From contig NZ_CP085167.1 of the NCBI RefSeq assembly GCF_022788715.1, positions 372,001 through 436,000 of the forward strand: 64,000 bases of DNA, given 5' to 3'. Of this stretch, positions 25,841 to 35,136 are shown one piece after another. The notes below the pieces were generated by a model that searched no databases, had not been told where the DNA came from, and saw only the letters and a list, made by a program, of their open reading frames with translations. Source of the stretch: Sulfitobacter sp. DSM 110093. GTDB lineage: Bacteria > Pseudomonadota > Alphaproteobacteria > Rhodobacterales > Rhodobacteraceae. Numbering within the stretch: the stretch's first letter is position 1; every line of letters begins with the position of its first letter. Position numbers and translations under genes: made by a program.

Positions 25841-27577
25841 ATGCAAAGCGATGTTGTGAAAAGAGGGCTGGCTCAACTGCGCCAGGTGCGTAGGCGCAGC
25901 CGTGGGCTTTATTGGGCGGTGGCGCTGTTCAGTCTTTTTGCCAATATGCTCATGCTGACCGGCCCGCTTTATATGCTGCAAGTCTATGACCGTGTGCTTG
26001 GCTCTGGTTCAGAGGAAACGTTGATCGCGCTCTCTGTTCTGGTTGTCTTTCTTTATGGTGTGATGGGGGTGCTGGATTACACGCGCGGTCGGATCATGGC
26101 GCGGGTGGGCGCGCGGTTTCAATCCGATCTCGACCGGCGGGTGTTTGATGCGGTGGTGCGCAAATCTGCCGTGGCGCCAGATGTGAAAACCAATGCCAGC
26201 CTTGCCGATCTTGAGGCCGTGCAGCGTTTGATGACCTCGCCCGTTCTGATGGCTGCCTTCGACGCACCTTGGACGCCCATCTTCTTCGCGGCGATCTTCC
26301 TGTTTCACCCAATGCTGGGTTGGCTGGCACTCAGCGGGGCGGCGGTGCTGGTGGCGATCACCGTGGCGAACCAATTGCTGTCGCGCGAAAGCCAAGCGCA
26401 AGCGGGTATTTCAGGGCAGGCGGCAAATGCCATGTCAGACCAAATCAGGGTCGAGGCCGAGATGGTGCAGGCGATGGGCATGCGCGACGCGGCTTTTTCG
26501 CGCTGGCAGCAGGCCCGAGGTCAGGCGCTACAACAGCAGGTTAAATCAACCGATGTGGGCGGTACATTCACAGCAATGACCAAGACGCTGCGGTTGTTTT
26601 TGCAATCGGCAATGCTGGGCCTTGGCGCGTGGCTGGTCTTGCAAAACCAGATGACGCCGGGTGCGATGATTGCAGGCTCGATCTTGCTGGGCCGTGCACT
26701 GGCCCCGGTGGAGCTGGCATTGAACCAATGGCCAGTGGTGCAGCGCGGGCGGGCCGGTTGGGCCAATCTGGCTCAGCTTTTGGGGGCTGTCGGGGTCGAA
26801 CCCGCGCGCACCGCGTTGCCCAAGCCCAAGGCCAAACTGGTCGCCAAAGCGCTGACAGTCGTGGCGCCCGGTGAAAAGCAAGCCGCGTTAAAGTCGATCA
26901 ACTTCACCGTAGAGCCGGGCCAAGCGGTTGGCGTGATCGGCCCTTCGGGAGCTGGCAAATCGACGCTGGCGCGCACTCTTACCGGGGTTTGGCAGCCTGC
27001 GGGTGGTTCAATTCGCCTCGACGGGGCTGCGCTAGAGCATTACGGGAGCGAGACGCTGGGGCGGCACATTGGATACCTGCCGCAGCGGGTTCAGTTGTTT
27101 GACGGAACTATTGCCGAGAATATTGCCCGTCTTTTGCCTGAGCCGGATGACGCCAAAGTGGTCAAAGCCGCCAAGATGGCAGCGGCCCATGAGATGATCC
27201 TTGAATTCCCCCAAGGCTACGACACGCCGATCCGCGCGGGTCAGGTACGGCTTTCGGGTGGGCAAATGCAGCGTATCGGGCTGGCGCGGGCGCTTTATGA
27301 CGATCCGATGATCGTTGTGCTGGATGAGCCAAACTCGAACCTTGATAATATCGGCTCACAGGCGCTGAACCATGCGATCCGGCAAATGAAAGCCAGCGGG
27401 CGTTCGGTGCTGATCATGGCGCACCGCCCAGCGGCCATTCAGGAATGCGACACGCTGCTGGTGCTTGATGGCGGTATGCGCAAGGCCTTTGGCCCCAAAG
27501 ATGAAGTGCTGGCAGAAATGGTGCAGAACCACCGCGAAATCAAAAAAGCGCCTGCGCATGCCGGGGGTGTGACATGA
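25841..27577 (+). CDS. Type I secretion system permease/ATPase, PrtD-like
   Basis: ABC exporter half-transporter, 578 residues, for secreting a protein in one step. Six membrane helices (about 20-300) are followed by the nucleotide-binding domain: Walker A GPSGAGKST (368-376), signature LSGGQMQRIGLARAL (from 471), Walker B VVLDEPNSNLD (catalytic Glu496) and H-loop MAHRP. No C39 peptidase domain, which fits the PrtD/LipB class rather than bacteriocin exporters. It overlaps the HlyD-type adaptor by ATGA. No TolC-like gene or RTX substrate is in the window. Confidence 0.9.
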   Translation: MQSDVVKRGLAQLRQVRRRSRGLYWAVALFSLFANMLMLTGPLYMLQVYDRVLGSGSEETLIALSVLVVFLYGVMGVLDYTRGRIMARVGARFQSDLDRRVFDAVVRKSAVAPDVKTNASLADLEAVQRLMTSPVLMAAFDAPWTPIFFAAIFLFHPMLGWLALSGAAVLVAITVANQLLSRESQAQAGISGQAANAMSDQIRVEAEMVQAMGMRDAAFSRWQQARGQALQQQVKSTDVGGTFTAMTKTLRLFLQSAMLGLGAWLVLQNQMTPGAMIAGSILLGRALAPVELALNQWPVVQRGRAGWANLAQLLGAVGVEPARTALPKPKAKLVAKALTVVAPGEKQAALKSINFTVEPGQAVGVIGPSGAGKSTLARTLTGVWQPAGGSIRLDGAALEHYGSETLGRHIGYLPQRVQLFDGTIAENIARLLPEPDDAKVVKAAKMAAAHEMILEFPQGYDTPIRAGQVRLSGGQMQRIGLARALYDDPMIVVLDEPNSNLDNIGSQALNHAIRQMKASGRSVLIMAHRPAAIQECDTLLVLDGGMRKAFGPKDEVLAEMVQNHREIKKAPAHAGGVT

Positions 27578-28884
27578 GCGATCGTACGGACAAGCATTGG
27601 TCCGCGACGCGGCCCTTGATCCTTGGATTTCTGGGGCTGATTGTGCTTTTCGGTGGCTTTGGTACTTGGGCTGTGACCAGCCAAATTGCTGGGGCTGTTG
27701 TTGCGTCAGGTCGGATCGAAGTCGACCGCAATCGGCAGATCGTTCAGCATGAAACGGGTGGCGTGGTGGCCGAGATCCGCGTTGATGAAGGCGACAGCGT
27801 CGCCGCCGGGGATGTGTTGTTGCAACTCGACGCTGAGCAGCTCACCTCGCAATTGGCCATCGTCGAAGGGCAATTGTTTGAACTTATGGCCCGCCGGGGC
27901 CGGTTGGAGGCGCAGCGCGACGAAACCGACTCGGTGACCTTTGACGATGAATTGGTCGCCGCTGGGTCGGAAAATACGGATGTGCAGGAATTGATCGACG
28001 GGCAGCGTAACCTGTTCGACGCGCGGCGCGTCAGCGTGGCCCAAGAGCTTGAGCAGTTGGGCAAGCGCCGGTTGCAGATCAATGCCCAAATCCGCGGTGT
28101 CGACGCGCAAGAGACGGCACTGGCACGGCAGTTGGACCTGATTGAAGAAGAACTGGGCAATCAACAGTCGCTGTTGGATCGCGGGTTGACGCAGGCGTCT
28201 GCCGTGTTGAACCTGCAACGTGAAGAGGCCCGTCTAACGGGGCAGATCGGCGAACTGTCAGCGCAAAAAGCCCAGTCCCAAGAGCGTGTGACCGAGATTG
28301 ATATCGAACGCCTAAAACTTCGTTCAGCAGGCCGCGAAGAGGCGATCACCCAATTGCGCGACCTACGCTATCGAGAGCTGGAAATGGCCGAACAGCGCCG
28401 CGCGCTTAGGGCTGAAATTGAGCGTCTTTCTATCCGCGCTCCGGTGTCGGGGATCATCTATGCCATGCAAGTACAGACGCCGCGTTCGGTCGTGCGCGCA
28501 GCAGAACCGCTGATGTACCTTGTCCCCCAAGATCGCCCGCTGATCATCGCATCGCGTGTGCAAACAATCCACATTGATCAGGTCGCGGTGGGCCAAGAAG
28601 TGAATTTGCGCCTGTCGGCCCTGAACCAGCGCACCACGCCAGAACTGATCGGCAAGGTGTTGCAAGTGTCCGCCGATTCCATCGAAGACGACGCCACCGG
28701 GCAAACCTATTACCGAGCTGAGATTGCGCTGAATCCCGGTGAAACTGACAAGCTGGAAGAAGGCACCATCCTACTACCCGGCATGCCGGTCGAGGCTTTT
28801 ATCCGCACCGGAGAACGCTCTCCCATGGCCTATCTGCTCAAACCCATGGCCGACTATTTCGCCCGCGCCTTCCGCGAAAGCTGA
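27574..28884 (+). CDS. Type I secretion membrane fusion protein, HlyD family
   Basis: Periplasmic adaptor of 436 residues linking the ABC exporter to an outer-membrane channel. One membrane segment (about 12-36), a lipoyl-like half-motif (GRIEVDRNRQIVQHETGGVVAEI), a long coiled coil rich in Glu/Gln/Arg/Leu (about 85-290), then the second half (LSIRAPVSGIIYAMQV) and a beta-barrel region with ILLPGMPVEAFIRTGERSP. This matches PrtE/HlyD adaptors. Start codon overlaps the stop of the exporter gene. No promoter of its own is evident. Confidence 0.9.
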   Translation: MSDRTDKHWSATRPLILGFLGLIVLFGGFGTWAVTSQIAGAVVASGRIEVDRNRQIVQHETGGVVAEIRVDEGDSVAAGDVLLQLDAEQLTSQLAIVEGQLFELMARRGRLEAQRDETDSVTFDDELVAAGSENTDVQELIDGQRNLFDARRVSVAQELEQLGKRRLQINAQIRGVDAQETALARQLDLIEEELGNQQSLLDRGLTQASAVLNLQREEARLTGQIGELSAQKAQSQERVTEIDIERLKLRSAGREEAITQLRDLRYRELEMAEQRRALRAEIERLSIRAPVSGIIYAMQVQTPRSVVRAAEPLMYLVPQDRPLIIASRVQTIHIDQVAVGQEVNLRLSALNQRTTPELIGKVLQVSADSIEDDATGQTYYRAEIALNPGETDKLEEGTILLPGMPVEAFIRTGERSPMAYLLKPMADYFARAFRES

Positions 28885-28974
28885 CCCGGTCGACCGGCCA
28901 GGCGGCAAAGGGGCTTTTCCTCGGCCTTGAGGGCGGATAGCGTCCGCCTGAAACCGCAGCCAAAGGAAAACGCC

Positions 28975-29433
28975 ATGTCCCTGACCGCCCGCCTTGCCGA
29001 CCTCGGGATTACCCTGCCCGACGCCCCTGCACCTGCCGCGAACTACGTGCCCTTCGTGGTCACAGGGAACACCGTCTATGTATCGGGCCAGATCTCGAAC
29101 GGGCCGGATGGGCTGATTGTCGGGCGTTTGGGTGACAGCATGGATGTCGACGCCGGGGCCGCTGCCGCGCGCAGCTGTGCACTGAGCCTTTTGGCGCAGG
29201 TCCGCGCGGCCTGTGGCGGCGATCTGGATCGGCTTAAGCGGGTTGTGAAACTGACCGGGTTTGTCAATTCCACCGCAGACTTCACCGATCAGCCCAAAGT
29301 GATCAACGGTGCATCAGATTTCATGGTCAAGGCATTGGGCGAGGCAGGTCGTCACGCGCGGTCGGCGGTTTCTGCCGCATCGTTGCCACTGGGCGTTGCC
29401 GTCGAAATCGAAGGCATTTTTGAGATCGAATGA
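28975..29433 (+). CDS. RidA family protein
   Basis: A 152-residue YjgF/YER057c/UK114-fold protein; canonical members hydrolyse reactive enamine/imine intermediates. It carries the family C-terminal signature HARSAVSAASLPLGVAVEIEG. It is longer than RidA itself (about 128 residues) and resembles the YjgF-like endoribonuclease subgroup, so imine deaminase activity is not assured. The ATG at 28975 follows AAAGGA. A small hairpin (28932-28948) lies in the leader. Its stop overlaps the next start (ATGA). Confidence 0.85.
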   Translation: MSLTARLADLGITLPDAPAPAANYVPFVVTGNTVYVSGQISNGPDGLIVGRLGDSMDVDAGAAAARSCALSLLAQVRAACGGDLDRLKRVVKLTGFVNSTADFTDQPKVINGASDFMVKALGEAGRHARSAVSAASLPLGVAVEIEGIFEIE

Positions 29434-30191
29434 CCCTTCCTTCCGCCTTTCTGAATGTTCCATTGGCGCATCGCGCGCTGCATGATCTCGCCGCCGGACG
29501 GCCCGAAAACAGCCGTGCCGCTGTGCACGCGGCGGTTGAGGCGGGTTTTGGGATCGAGATCGACCTGCAACTTAGCGCCGATGGTAAGGCGATGGTCTTT
29601 CACGATTATGGACTGGAGCGGTTGACGGCAGAGCGTGGTGCGTTGCGCCTGCGCGATGCCGATGCTCTGGCGAAGATCCCCCTCAAAGGGGGCGACGAAG
29701 GCATCCCGACGCTCGAAGAGATCCTTGATCTTGTTGCCGGCCGCGTGCCGCTGCTGGTGGAGTTCAAGGATCAAGATGGCAGTATGGGGCCGGATGTCGG
29801 CGCATTAGAGGCCGCAGCCGCCGGGCCTCTTGCTACCTATCGCGGGGATCTGGCCGTGATGTCGTTTAACCCGTATTCGGTGCAAGAACTCTCCCGGTTG
29901 TTGCCCGATGTGCCACGCGGCTTGACCACCAGCGGCTACCGCGCCGATGAATGGCCGCTGCCCACGGCGACCTGCGACCGGCTGCGTGAAATTCCCGACT
30001 ATGCCGACTGTGGCGCCTGTTTCATCAGCCACGAGGCCGATGACCTCAGCCGCCCACGTGTGGCCGAGTTGAAAGCCGGTGGTGCGGCGGTGCTGTGTTG
30101 GACAATCCGCAGCAAAGCCGAAGAAGACATCGCACGTCAGGTGGCGCAGAACGTTACCTTTGAAAGCTATCTACCCCAGCCAAGCCCTTGA
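29430..30191 (+). CDS. Glycerophosphodiester phosphodiesterase
   Basis: Cytoplasmic GDPD-family TIM-barrel enzyme, 253 residues, hydrolysing glycerophosphodiesters to glycerol-3-phosphate and an alcohol. Motifs: AHRALHDLAAGRPENS (His plus ENS), EIDLQLSADGKAMVFHD with the metal-binding Glu-x-Asp and the catalytic HD, and LVEFKDQDG for the second metal ligand. No signal peptide, so it probably acts on imported or recycled lipid headgroups. Coupled to the RidA gene by ATGA. Confidence 0.88.
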   Translation: MTLPSAFLNVPLAHRALHDLAAGRPENSRAAVHAAVEAGFGIEIDLQLSADGKAMVFHDYGLERLTAERGALRLRDADALAKIPLKGGDEGIPTLEEILDLVAGRVPLLVEFKDQDGSMGPDVGALEAAAAGPLATYRGDLAVMSFNPYSVQELSRLLPDVPRGLTTSGYRADEWPLPTATCDRLREIPDYADCGACFISHEADDLSRPRVAELKAGGAAVLCWTIRSKAEEDIARQVAQNVTFESYLPQPSP

Positions 30192-30239
30192 TCCGCGGGG
30201 CCAAGGCCACACATAGGACGCAAGGCAGGCAAGGTTCAG

Positions 30240-31427
30240 ATGAGCGCGCAGGAAATCGAGATTACGGTGGTGCCGGAACTGGCACAGATCGGCCAAGAGG
30301 ATTGGGATGCCTGCGCCTGTTCTGAGGCCGCAGACGGGGCGCGTCCGCGCGATCCTTTCACCACCTATCGATTCCTATCGGCCTTGGAGCGCAGCGGGTC
30401 AGTCGGGCCCGGCACGGGCTGGCAGCCACAATATCTGGTGGCGCGGATTGCGGGCCAAGTGATCGCCGTGGCGCCGATGTATGCCAAATCGCACAGCCAA
30501 GGCGAATATATCTTCGACCATAACTGGGCACATGCCTATGAGCGGGCGGGCGGGCACTATTACCCGAAACTTCAGATCGCGGTGCCGCATACCCCCGCCA
30601 CTGGGAAGCGCTTTTTGGTGCGGCCCGAGTTTGAAGAGGCGGGCACCGCAGCGCTGGTTCAAGGCGCGGTGCAACTGACCGACAACAACGCGCTGTCCTC
30701 GCTACATGTGACTTTTTGCACCGAGGGCGAAGTCGCGCGGGCCGAAGCTCTGGGCTTGATGAGCCGGAAAAGCCAGCAGTTCCATTGGCACAACCGCGAT
30801 TATGCCGATTTCGACGGGTTCCTCGCCAGTCTATCCTCGCGCAAGCGCAAGAATATCCGCAAGGAACGCGCTCAGGCGCAGGATTTTGGCGGCACGATCC
30901 ACACCTTCACTGGCGATCAGATTGAACCCGAACATTGGGACGCTTTCTGGCAGTTCTACCAGGACACCGGCGCGCGGAAATGGGGTTCGCCCTATCTCAC
31001 GCGGGAATTCTTTGACCACGCGCAGGAACGCCTGCGCGAAGATATTGCGCTGGTGCTGGCCGAACGCGACGGGCGTTGGATTGCCGGGGCGCTGAACTTC
31101 ATCGGGGCAGAAACGCTCTTTGGCCGCTACTGGGGCTGTACCGAGCATCACCCCTTCCTGCACTTTGAACTGTGCTATTATCGCGCCATGGATTTCGCCA
31201 TTGCCCATGGGCTTGCCCGTGTCGAGGCGGGCGCGCAGGGCGAACACAAGCTCGCCCGCGGCTATCTGCCGTCACCCACATGGTCGCTGCATTGGATGCG
31301 TGATCCGGGCTTTGCCTCTGCCGTGGGGGAGTATCTGCAGGCCGAACGCGACGCCGTGGACGAAGAGATCAGCGTGCTGACCGACTACGGCCCCTTCAAA
31401 AAGACGACGATTGAGGAACAAGAATGA
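30240..31427 (+). CDS. FemAB/GNAT-like N-acyltransferase (PF04339 type)
   Basis: A 395-residue protein of the peptidoglycan-biosynthesis-related FemAB-like family (COG3146). Typical segments are [19 protein letters not shown] near the start, the [15 protein letters not shown] basic helix in the middle and, near the end, [18 protein letters not shown] followed by WSLHWM. It probably transfers an acyl or aminoacyl group in the cytoplasm; the acceptor is unknown. It overlaps the PCD gene by ATGA. Confidence 0.82.
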   Translation: MSAQEIEITVVPELAQIGQEDWDACACSEAADGARPRDPFTTYRFLSALERSGSVGPGTGWQPQYLVARIAGQVIAVAPMYAKSHSQGEYIFDHNWAHAYERAGGHYYPKLQIAVPHTPATGKRFLVRPEFEEAGTAALVQGAVQLTDNNALSSLHVTFCTEGEVARAEALGLMSRKSQQFHWHNRDYADFDGFLASLSSRKRKNIRKERAQAQDFGGTIHTFTGDQIEPEHWDAFWQFYQDTGARKWGSPYLTREFFDHAQERLREDIALVLAERDGRWIAGALNFIGAETLFGRYWGCTEHHPFLHFELCYYRAMDFAIAHGLARVEAGAQGEHKLARGYLPSPTWSLHWMRDPGFASAVGEYLQAERDAVDEEISVLTDYGPFKKTTIEEQE

Positions 31428-31732
31428 CCGAGAGATTAAGCATCGAGACCCGCAAAACCCTCCTGCAGCCGCTGTTCAATACCGGCTGGGAGATGGTCGA
31501 AAGCCGGGATGCGATCCATAAGACGTTCAAGTTCAATGATTTCGCCGATGCCTTTGGCTGGATGACAAGGGTGGCTATTTGGGCGGAAAAATGGAATCAC
31601 CATCCCGAATGGAGCAACGTTTACAATCGCGTGGAAGTTACGTTGATCACCCATGACGTAGATGGGCTAAGCTCGCTTGATGCGAAACTGGCGCGCAAGA
31701 TGGATGGTCTCTTTGGGGCCGGGAAAGACTGA
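31424..31732 (+). CDS. phhB: 4a-hydroxytetrahydrobiopterin dehydratase (pterin-4a-carbinolamine dehydratase)
   Basis: A 102-residue PCD/DCoH enzyme that regenerates tetrahydrobiopterin after aromatic hydroxylation. The active-site segment [27 protein letters not shown] has the expected paired histidines. No phenylalanine hydroxylase gene (phhA) is in the window, so the pterin partner is elsewhere, or the protein serves molybdopterin metabolism as proposed for stand-alone PCDs. Sandwiched between a FemAB-like gene and mscS, with a 12-base gap after it. Confidence 0.92.
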   Translation: MTERLSIETRKTLLQPLFNTGWEMVESRDAIHKTFKFNDFADAFGWMTRVAIWAEKWNHHPEWSNVYNRVEVTLITHDVDGLSSLDAKLARKMDGLFGAGKD

Positions 31733-31744
31733 CGGAGAGACCGG

Positions 31745-32593
31745 ATGCAAGATTTGTTTGAAACGGAACTGTGGCAGGGCAAGACGATCGCCGATCTGCT
31801 GACACTTGAATTCCTTGCCAGCGCGGCAGGGTCGGTGATCGGCGCGATTGTGATCCTGTTGCTGGGGTGGGTCATCTCAAGCTGGCTGCAACACCGTGTC
31901 GAAAACCTTGGCAAGCGGAACAAGCACCTCGACGAGATGCTGTTCGAATTTCTGGCCTCTATCGTGCGCTATGTGGTGCTGGGTTTTACGGTTCTGTTCG
32001 TGCTCAACACCTTTGGGGTCAAAACGACCTCGGTTGTGGCAGTCATCGGTGCGGCGGGTCTGGCCATCGGTTTGGCTTTGCAGGGCACCCTGTCGAATGT
32101 GGCGGCGGGCGTCATGCTGATCTTGTTCCGCCCGATTAAAATCGGTGATTTCGTTGTGATCGCGGGCGAGATGGGCACGGTCAAACAGATCAACCTGAAC
32201 TACACGGTGCTGGCTGATCTAAGCAACGTGCAGGTCATCGTGCCGAACTCTGAGGTTTGGGGCAATGTGATCACCAACTATTCGGTCAACCCAACCCGCC
32301 GCGCGGAATGGACATTTGGCGTGGGCTATGGTGCGAACCTCAAGACCGCGGAAGAGATCATTCGCAGCACGATCACAGCAGACGCGCGCGCGCATGCCGA
32401 TCCTGAGCCCTTTGTGCAGGTGAGCAACCTTGGCGACAGTTCCGTTGATTTTCTTGTGCGGGTGTGGTGCAGCGCGGATGATTATTTTGCCTTCAAGGCC
32501 GATATGACCCGCGAGGTCAAAGAGGCTCTGGATGAGGGCGGTGTCGATATTCCGTTCCCCACGCGTACCATTGTGCAGGCTGCTGCAGAGTAG
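31745..32593 (+). CDS. Small-conductance mechanosensitive channel, MscS family
   Basis: Inner-membrane channel of 282 residues that opens under tension to release solutes. Three membrane segments (about 24-48, 72-92, 98-122) end with the pore helix GAAGLAIGLALQGTLSNVAAG, the glycine/alanine packing helix of MscS. The beta domain (FRPIKIGDFVVIAGEMGTVKQINLNYT) and C-terminal alpha-beta domain follow. GGAGAG lies just before the ATG. It ends at a strong bidirectional terminator. Confidence 0.93.
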   Translation: MQDLFETELWQGKTIADLLTLEFLASAAGSVIGAIVILLLGWVISSWLQHRVENLGKRNKHLDEMLFEFLASIVRYVVLGFTVLFVLNTFGVKTTSVVAVIGAAGLAIGLALQGTLSNVAAGVMLILFRPIKIGDFVVIAGEMGTVKQINLNYTVLADLSNVQVIVPNSEVWGNVITNYSVNPTRRAEWTFGVGYGANLKTAEEIIRSTITADARAHADPEPFVQVSNLGDSSVDFLVRVWCSADDYFAFKADMTREVKEALDEGGVDIPFPTRTIVQAAAE

Positions 32594-32636
32594 GCCTTCG
32601 CCCGTGCGACCTTGAGGGGGCAACCCCAGTTAGCAA

Positions 32637-32663
32637 AACGCCCGGCCAATCTGGCCGGGCGTT
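32637..32663. terminator. Bidirectional terminator between mscS and peroxiredoxin gene
   Basis: AACGCCCGGCCA (32637-32648) pairs perfectly with TGGCCGGGCGTT (32652-32663) around ATC; an A-run lies on the left for the minus-strand gene. Confidence 0.85.
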
Positions 32664-32670
32664 CGTGTGT

Positions 32671-33159
32671 TTACATATTGTCCAGCAGCGCTTCGCCGCC
32701 GGAAATCTCGCAGGTGCCGGGGCTTTCTTCGGGTTGCCATAGTGTCACCTTGCCGTCTTCGACCAGCATCGCATAGCGCTTGGACCGTGCGACCAACCCG
32801 GCAGGGGCCGCGTCGAACTCCATGCCGATGGCGCGGGTGAATTCGCTGCTGGCGTCGGCCAGCATTGTGATCCCGGCCTCACTCGCGCCGGTTGCTTCGC
32901 CCCATGCTTTCATCACGAAAGGGTCGTTGCAAGAGACGCAGATCACCTCATCCACGCCTTTGGCGTCGAACTGATCCTTGGTGCGCACAAAGCTCGGCAC
33001 ATGGGCAGAGTGGCAGGTGGGCGTGAACGCACCCGGCACAGCAAATATCACCACTTTGCGGCCCTTAAGCTTGTCGGCCATCTGTACCGGCTCGGGCCCA
33101 TCTGCGCCCATCTGAACCAGTTTTGCGTCGGGCAGCGTAGAACCTTGAGAAATCGTCAT
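32671..33159 (-). CDS. Peroxiredoxin, Prx5/hybrid type
   Basis: A 162-residue thiol peroxidase of the Prx5 class (AhpC/TSA-redoxin fold), reducing peroxides in the cytoplasm. The peroxidatic Cys49 lies in GAFTPTCHSAHVPSF and a second Cys77 in VSCNDPFVM; other Cys near the end (GTCEISGG) could act in resolution. Electron donor is probably glutaredoxin or glutathione. The ATG at 33159 has GAGAGG upstream; the frame runs on to 33336 without a ribosome site. Divergent from a ferredoxin-reductase-like gene 88 bases away. Confidence 0.92.
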   Translation of the reverse strand: MTISQGSTLPDAKLVQMGADGPEPVQMADKLKGRKVVIFAVPGAFTPTCHSAHVPSFVRTKDQFDAKGVDEVICVSCNDPFVMKAWGEATGASEAGITMLADASSEFTRAIGMEFDAAPAGLVARSKRYAMLVEDGKVTLWQPEESPGTCEISGGEALLDNM

Positions 33160-33247
33160 GGGATAGCCTCTCCTGTCATTGCGGTTGTCTTGGGGCCAGA
33201 TATAGGCTTTGACCGCGACTGAGACCAGATCAATCGGGGGTAGGCAG

Positions 33248-34453
33248 ATGCAGCATGTGGTGGTGATCGGAGCCGGGCAGGCGGGAGCCTCTTGCGTGGC
33301 GAAACTGCGCAATGGTGGATTTGACGGGCGGATCACCCTGATTGGGGCCGAGCCTTGCCCCCCCTACCAGCGCCCGCCGCTGTCTAAAGGGTATCTACTG
33401 GGCGATATGACACTGGAGCGGCTGTTTTTGCGGCCTGAGGCGTTTTATGCCGATCAAGGGATCACGTTGAAGACCGATTGCCGCGTGACCGCGATTGACC
33501 CTGAAACGCGCGTTCTTACCACCACAGACGGGCAGATCGCCTATGACGAACTGGTGCTCGCCACTGGATCCGTCCCGCGCCGTCTGCCCGAAGCGATTGG
33601 CGGGGCGCTGGATGGCGTCTTTACCGTGCGCGATCTGGCGGATGTGGATGCCATGGCCCCGCGTTTCGTAAAGGGCGCGAAGATATTGATCGTCGGCGGT
33701 GGTTATATCGGGCTGGAGGCAGCGGCGGTGGCGGCCAAACTGGGGCTTGAGGTTACACTGGTGGAAATGGCCGACCGCATCCTGCAACGGGTGGCCGCGC
33801 CAGAGACCAGTGACTACTTCCGCGCTCTGCATGAAGGCCACGGCGTGACCCTGCGCGAAGGCGTCGGTCTGGATCGTTTGCTGGGCGACACCCAAGTCAC
33901 CGGCGCGCGCCTCAGCGACGGGACAGAGATCGCTGCCGATTTCGTCATCACCGGTGTGGGCATTGAGCCCGATGTCGTCCTGGCGGCAGCGGCGGGGATC
34001 GAGATCGAAAACGGCATCAAGATCGATGCGCAGGGCCGCACGAACATGCCGGGCATCTGGGCGGCGGGGGACTGCACTTCTTTCCCCTATCGCGGCGGGC
34101 GCATCCGGTTGGAAAGCGTGCCGAACGCCATTGATCAAGCCGAAATCGTTGCGGAAAACATCCTCGGCGCGGGCAAGGAATATGTCGCCAAGCCGTGGTT
34201 CTGGTCAGATCAATATGATGTGAAGCTGCAAATCGCCGGGCTGAACGCAGGCTATGACCGCGTGGTCAGCCGCTTTGGCGACGGCAGCGCGTCCTTCTGG
34301 TACTACCTTGGTGACACCCTGCTGGCCGTGGATGCTGCGAACGACCCGCGTGGTTACATGGTGGGTAAACGGTTGATCGAGGCGGGGAAATCGCCTGATC
34401 CCGCGCTGGTCGCGGACCCTGATACCGACCTTAAGGCTTTGCTGAAAGCATGA
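33248..34453 (+). CDS. FAD-dependent ferredoxin/rubredoxin reductase-like protein
   Basis: A 401-residue NAD(P)H-dependent flavoprotein of the ferredoxin-reductase type used by oxygenase systems. The N-terminal FAD site is VVIGAGQAGASC, the NAD site is ILIVGGGYIGLEAAAVAAKLG, and the FAD ribityl motif is GIWAAGDCTSFP. A C-terminal reductase domain (YDVKLQIAGLNAGYD) follows. The partner ferredoxin is not in the window. The ATG at 33248 starts the Rossmann strand directly; ribosome site is a weak GGGGGTAGG. Coupled to rsmD by ATGA. Confidence 0.88.
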   Translation: MQHVVVIGAGQAGASCVAKLRNGGFDGRITLIGAEPCPPYQRPPLSKGYLLGDMTLERLFLRPEAFYADQGITLKTDCRVTAIDPETRVLTTTDGQIAYDELVLATGSVPRRLPEAIGGALDGVFTVRDLADVDAMAPRFVKGAKILIVGGGYIGLEAAAVAAKLGLEVTLVEMADRILQRVAAPETSDYFRALHEGHGVTLREGVGLDRLLGDTQVTGARLSDGTEIAADFVITGVGIEPDVVLAAAAGIEIENGIKIDAQGRTNMPGIWAAGDCTSFPYRGGRIRLESVPNAIDQAEIVAENILGAGKEYVAKPWFWSDQYDVKLQIAGLNAGYDRVVSRFGDGSASFWYYLGDTLLAVDAANDPRGYMVGKRLIEAGKSPDPALVADPDTDLKALLKA

Positions 34454-35010
34454 GGATCATTGCCGGGAAATACCGTGGCCGCCCCCTTGCGGCGCTTGGC
34501 AAGGGCGATGCCGGAGCGCATCTGCGCCCGACCTCTGATCGTGTCCGCGAAAGCCTTTTTTCGATGTTGACTCATCACGACGTGATCCAAGGCGCGCGGG
34601 TGCTAGATTTGTTCGCAGGCACCGGCGCGCTTGGGTTCGAGGCGCTGTCGCGGGGTGCCAACACGGTTTGTTTCGTCGAGAATGGCCACACCGGGCAGCG
34701 GCTGATTGCAGAGAATACCCGCACGCTTGGGGCCGAATCTGAGACGCGATTGATGCGCAACGATGCCACACGGCTGGGGCCATGGGCGCAGCCTCCGTTT
34801 GACCTGGTCTTTCTCGATCCGCCCTATGGTAAATCCATGGGGCAGAAAGCGTTGATTGCCGCTGCTGCAGGCGGCTGGCTTGCCCCCGGCGCCATGATCG
34901 TTTGGGAGGAAAACACCCCCATGCATGCCCCAGAGGGATTCGCCCGGATCGACACGCGTAAATATGGCGATACCCATGTGACGCTCTTGCAAAGGGCTGA
35001 CGGCAAATAG
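34450..35010 (+). CDS. rsmD: 16S rRNA (guanine-966-N2)-methyltransferase RsmD
   Basis: SAM-dependent methylation of G966 in 16S rRNA. The 186-residue protein begins MRIIAGKYRGRPLA, then RPTSDRVRESLFSML, the SAM loop DLFAGTGALGFEALSRGA, and the catalytic LDPPYGKS motif (N-methyltransferase NPPY class). These are diagnostic. It overlaps the reductase gene by ATGA. Confidence 0.95.
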   Translation: MRIIAGKYRGRPLAALGKGDAGAHLRPTSDRVRESLFSMLTHHDVIQGARVLDLFAGTGALGFEALSRGANTVCFVENGHTGQRLIAENTRTLGAESETRLMRNDATRLGPWAQPPFDLVFLDPPYGKSMGQKALIAAAAGGWLAPGAMIVWEENTPMHAPEGFARIDTRKYGDTHVTLLQRADGK

Positions 35011-35136
35011 CTTTACACGCGGGGCAGCGTCACGGCACCTTCACCCTTGTCTTTTCCGACCGTTTGAGTCACCTATTGCAAAAGGGCCCGCTGCAGTCTG
35101 CGCGGCGCCAAGGTGATATCCAAGGAAGGACATTCG

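Noticed and set aside
35011..35136. Search for an Irr, RirA or Fur box before the imelysin gene
   Set aside because: No palindrome close to any consensus was found; regulation is left open.
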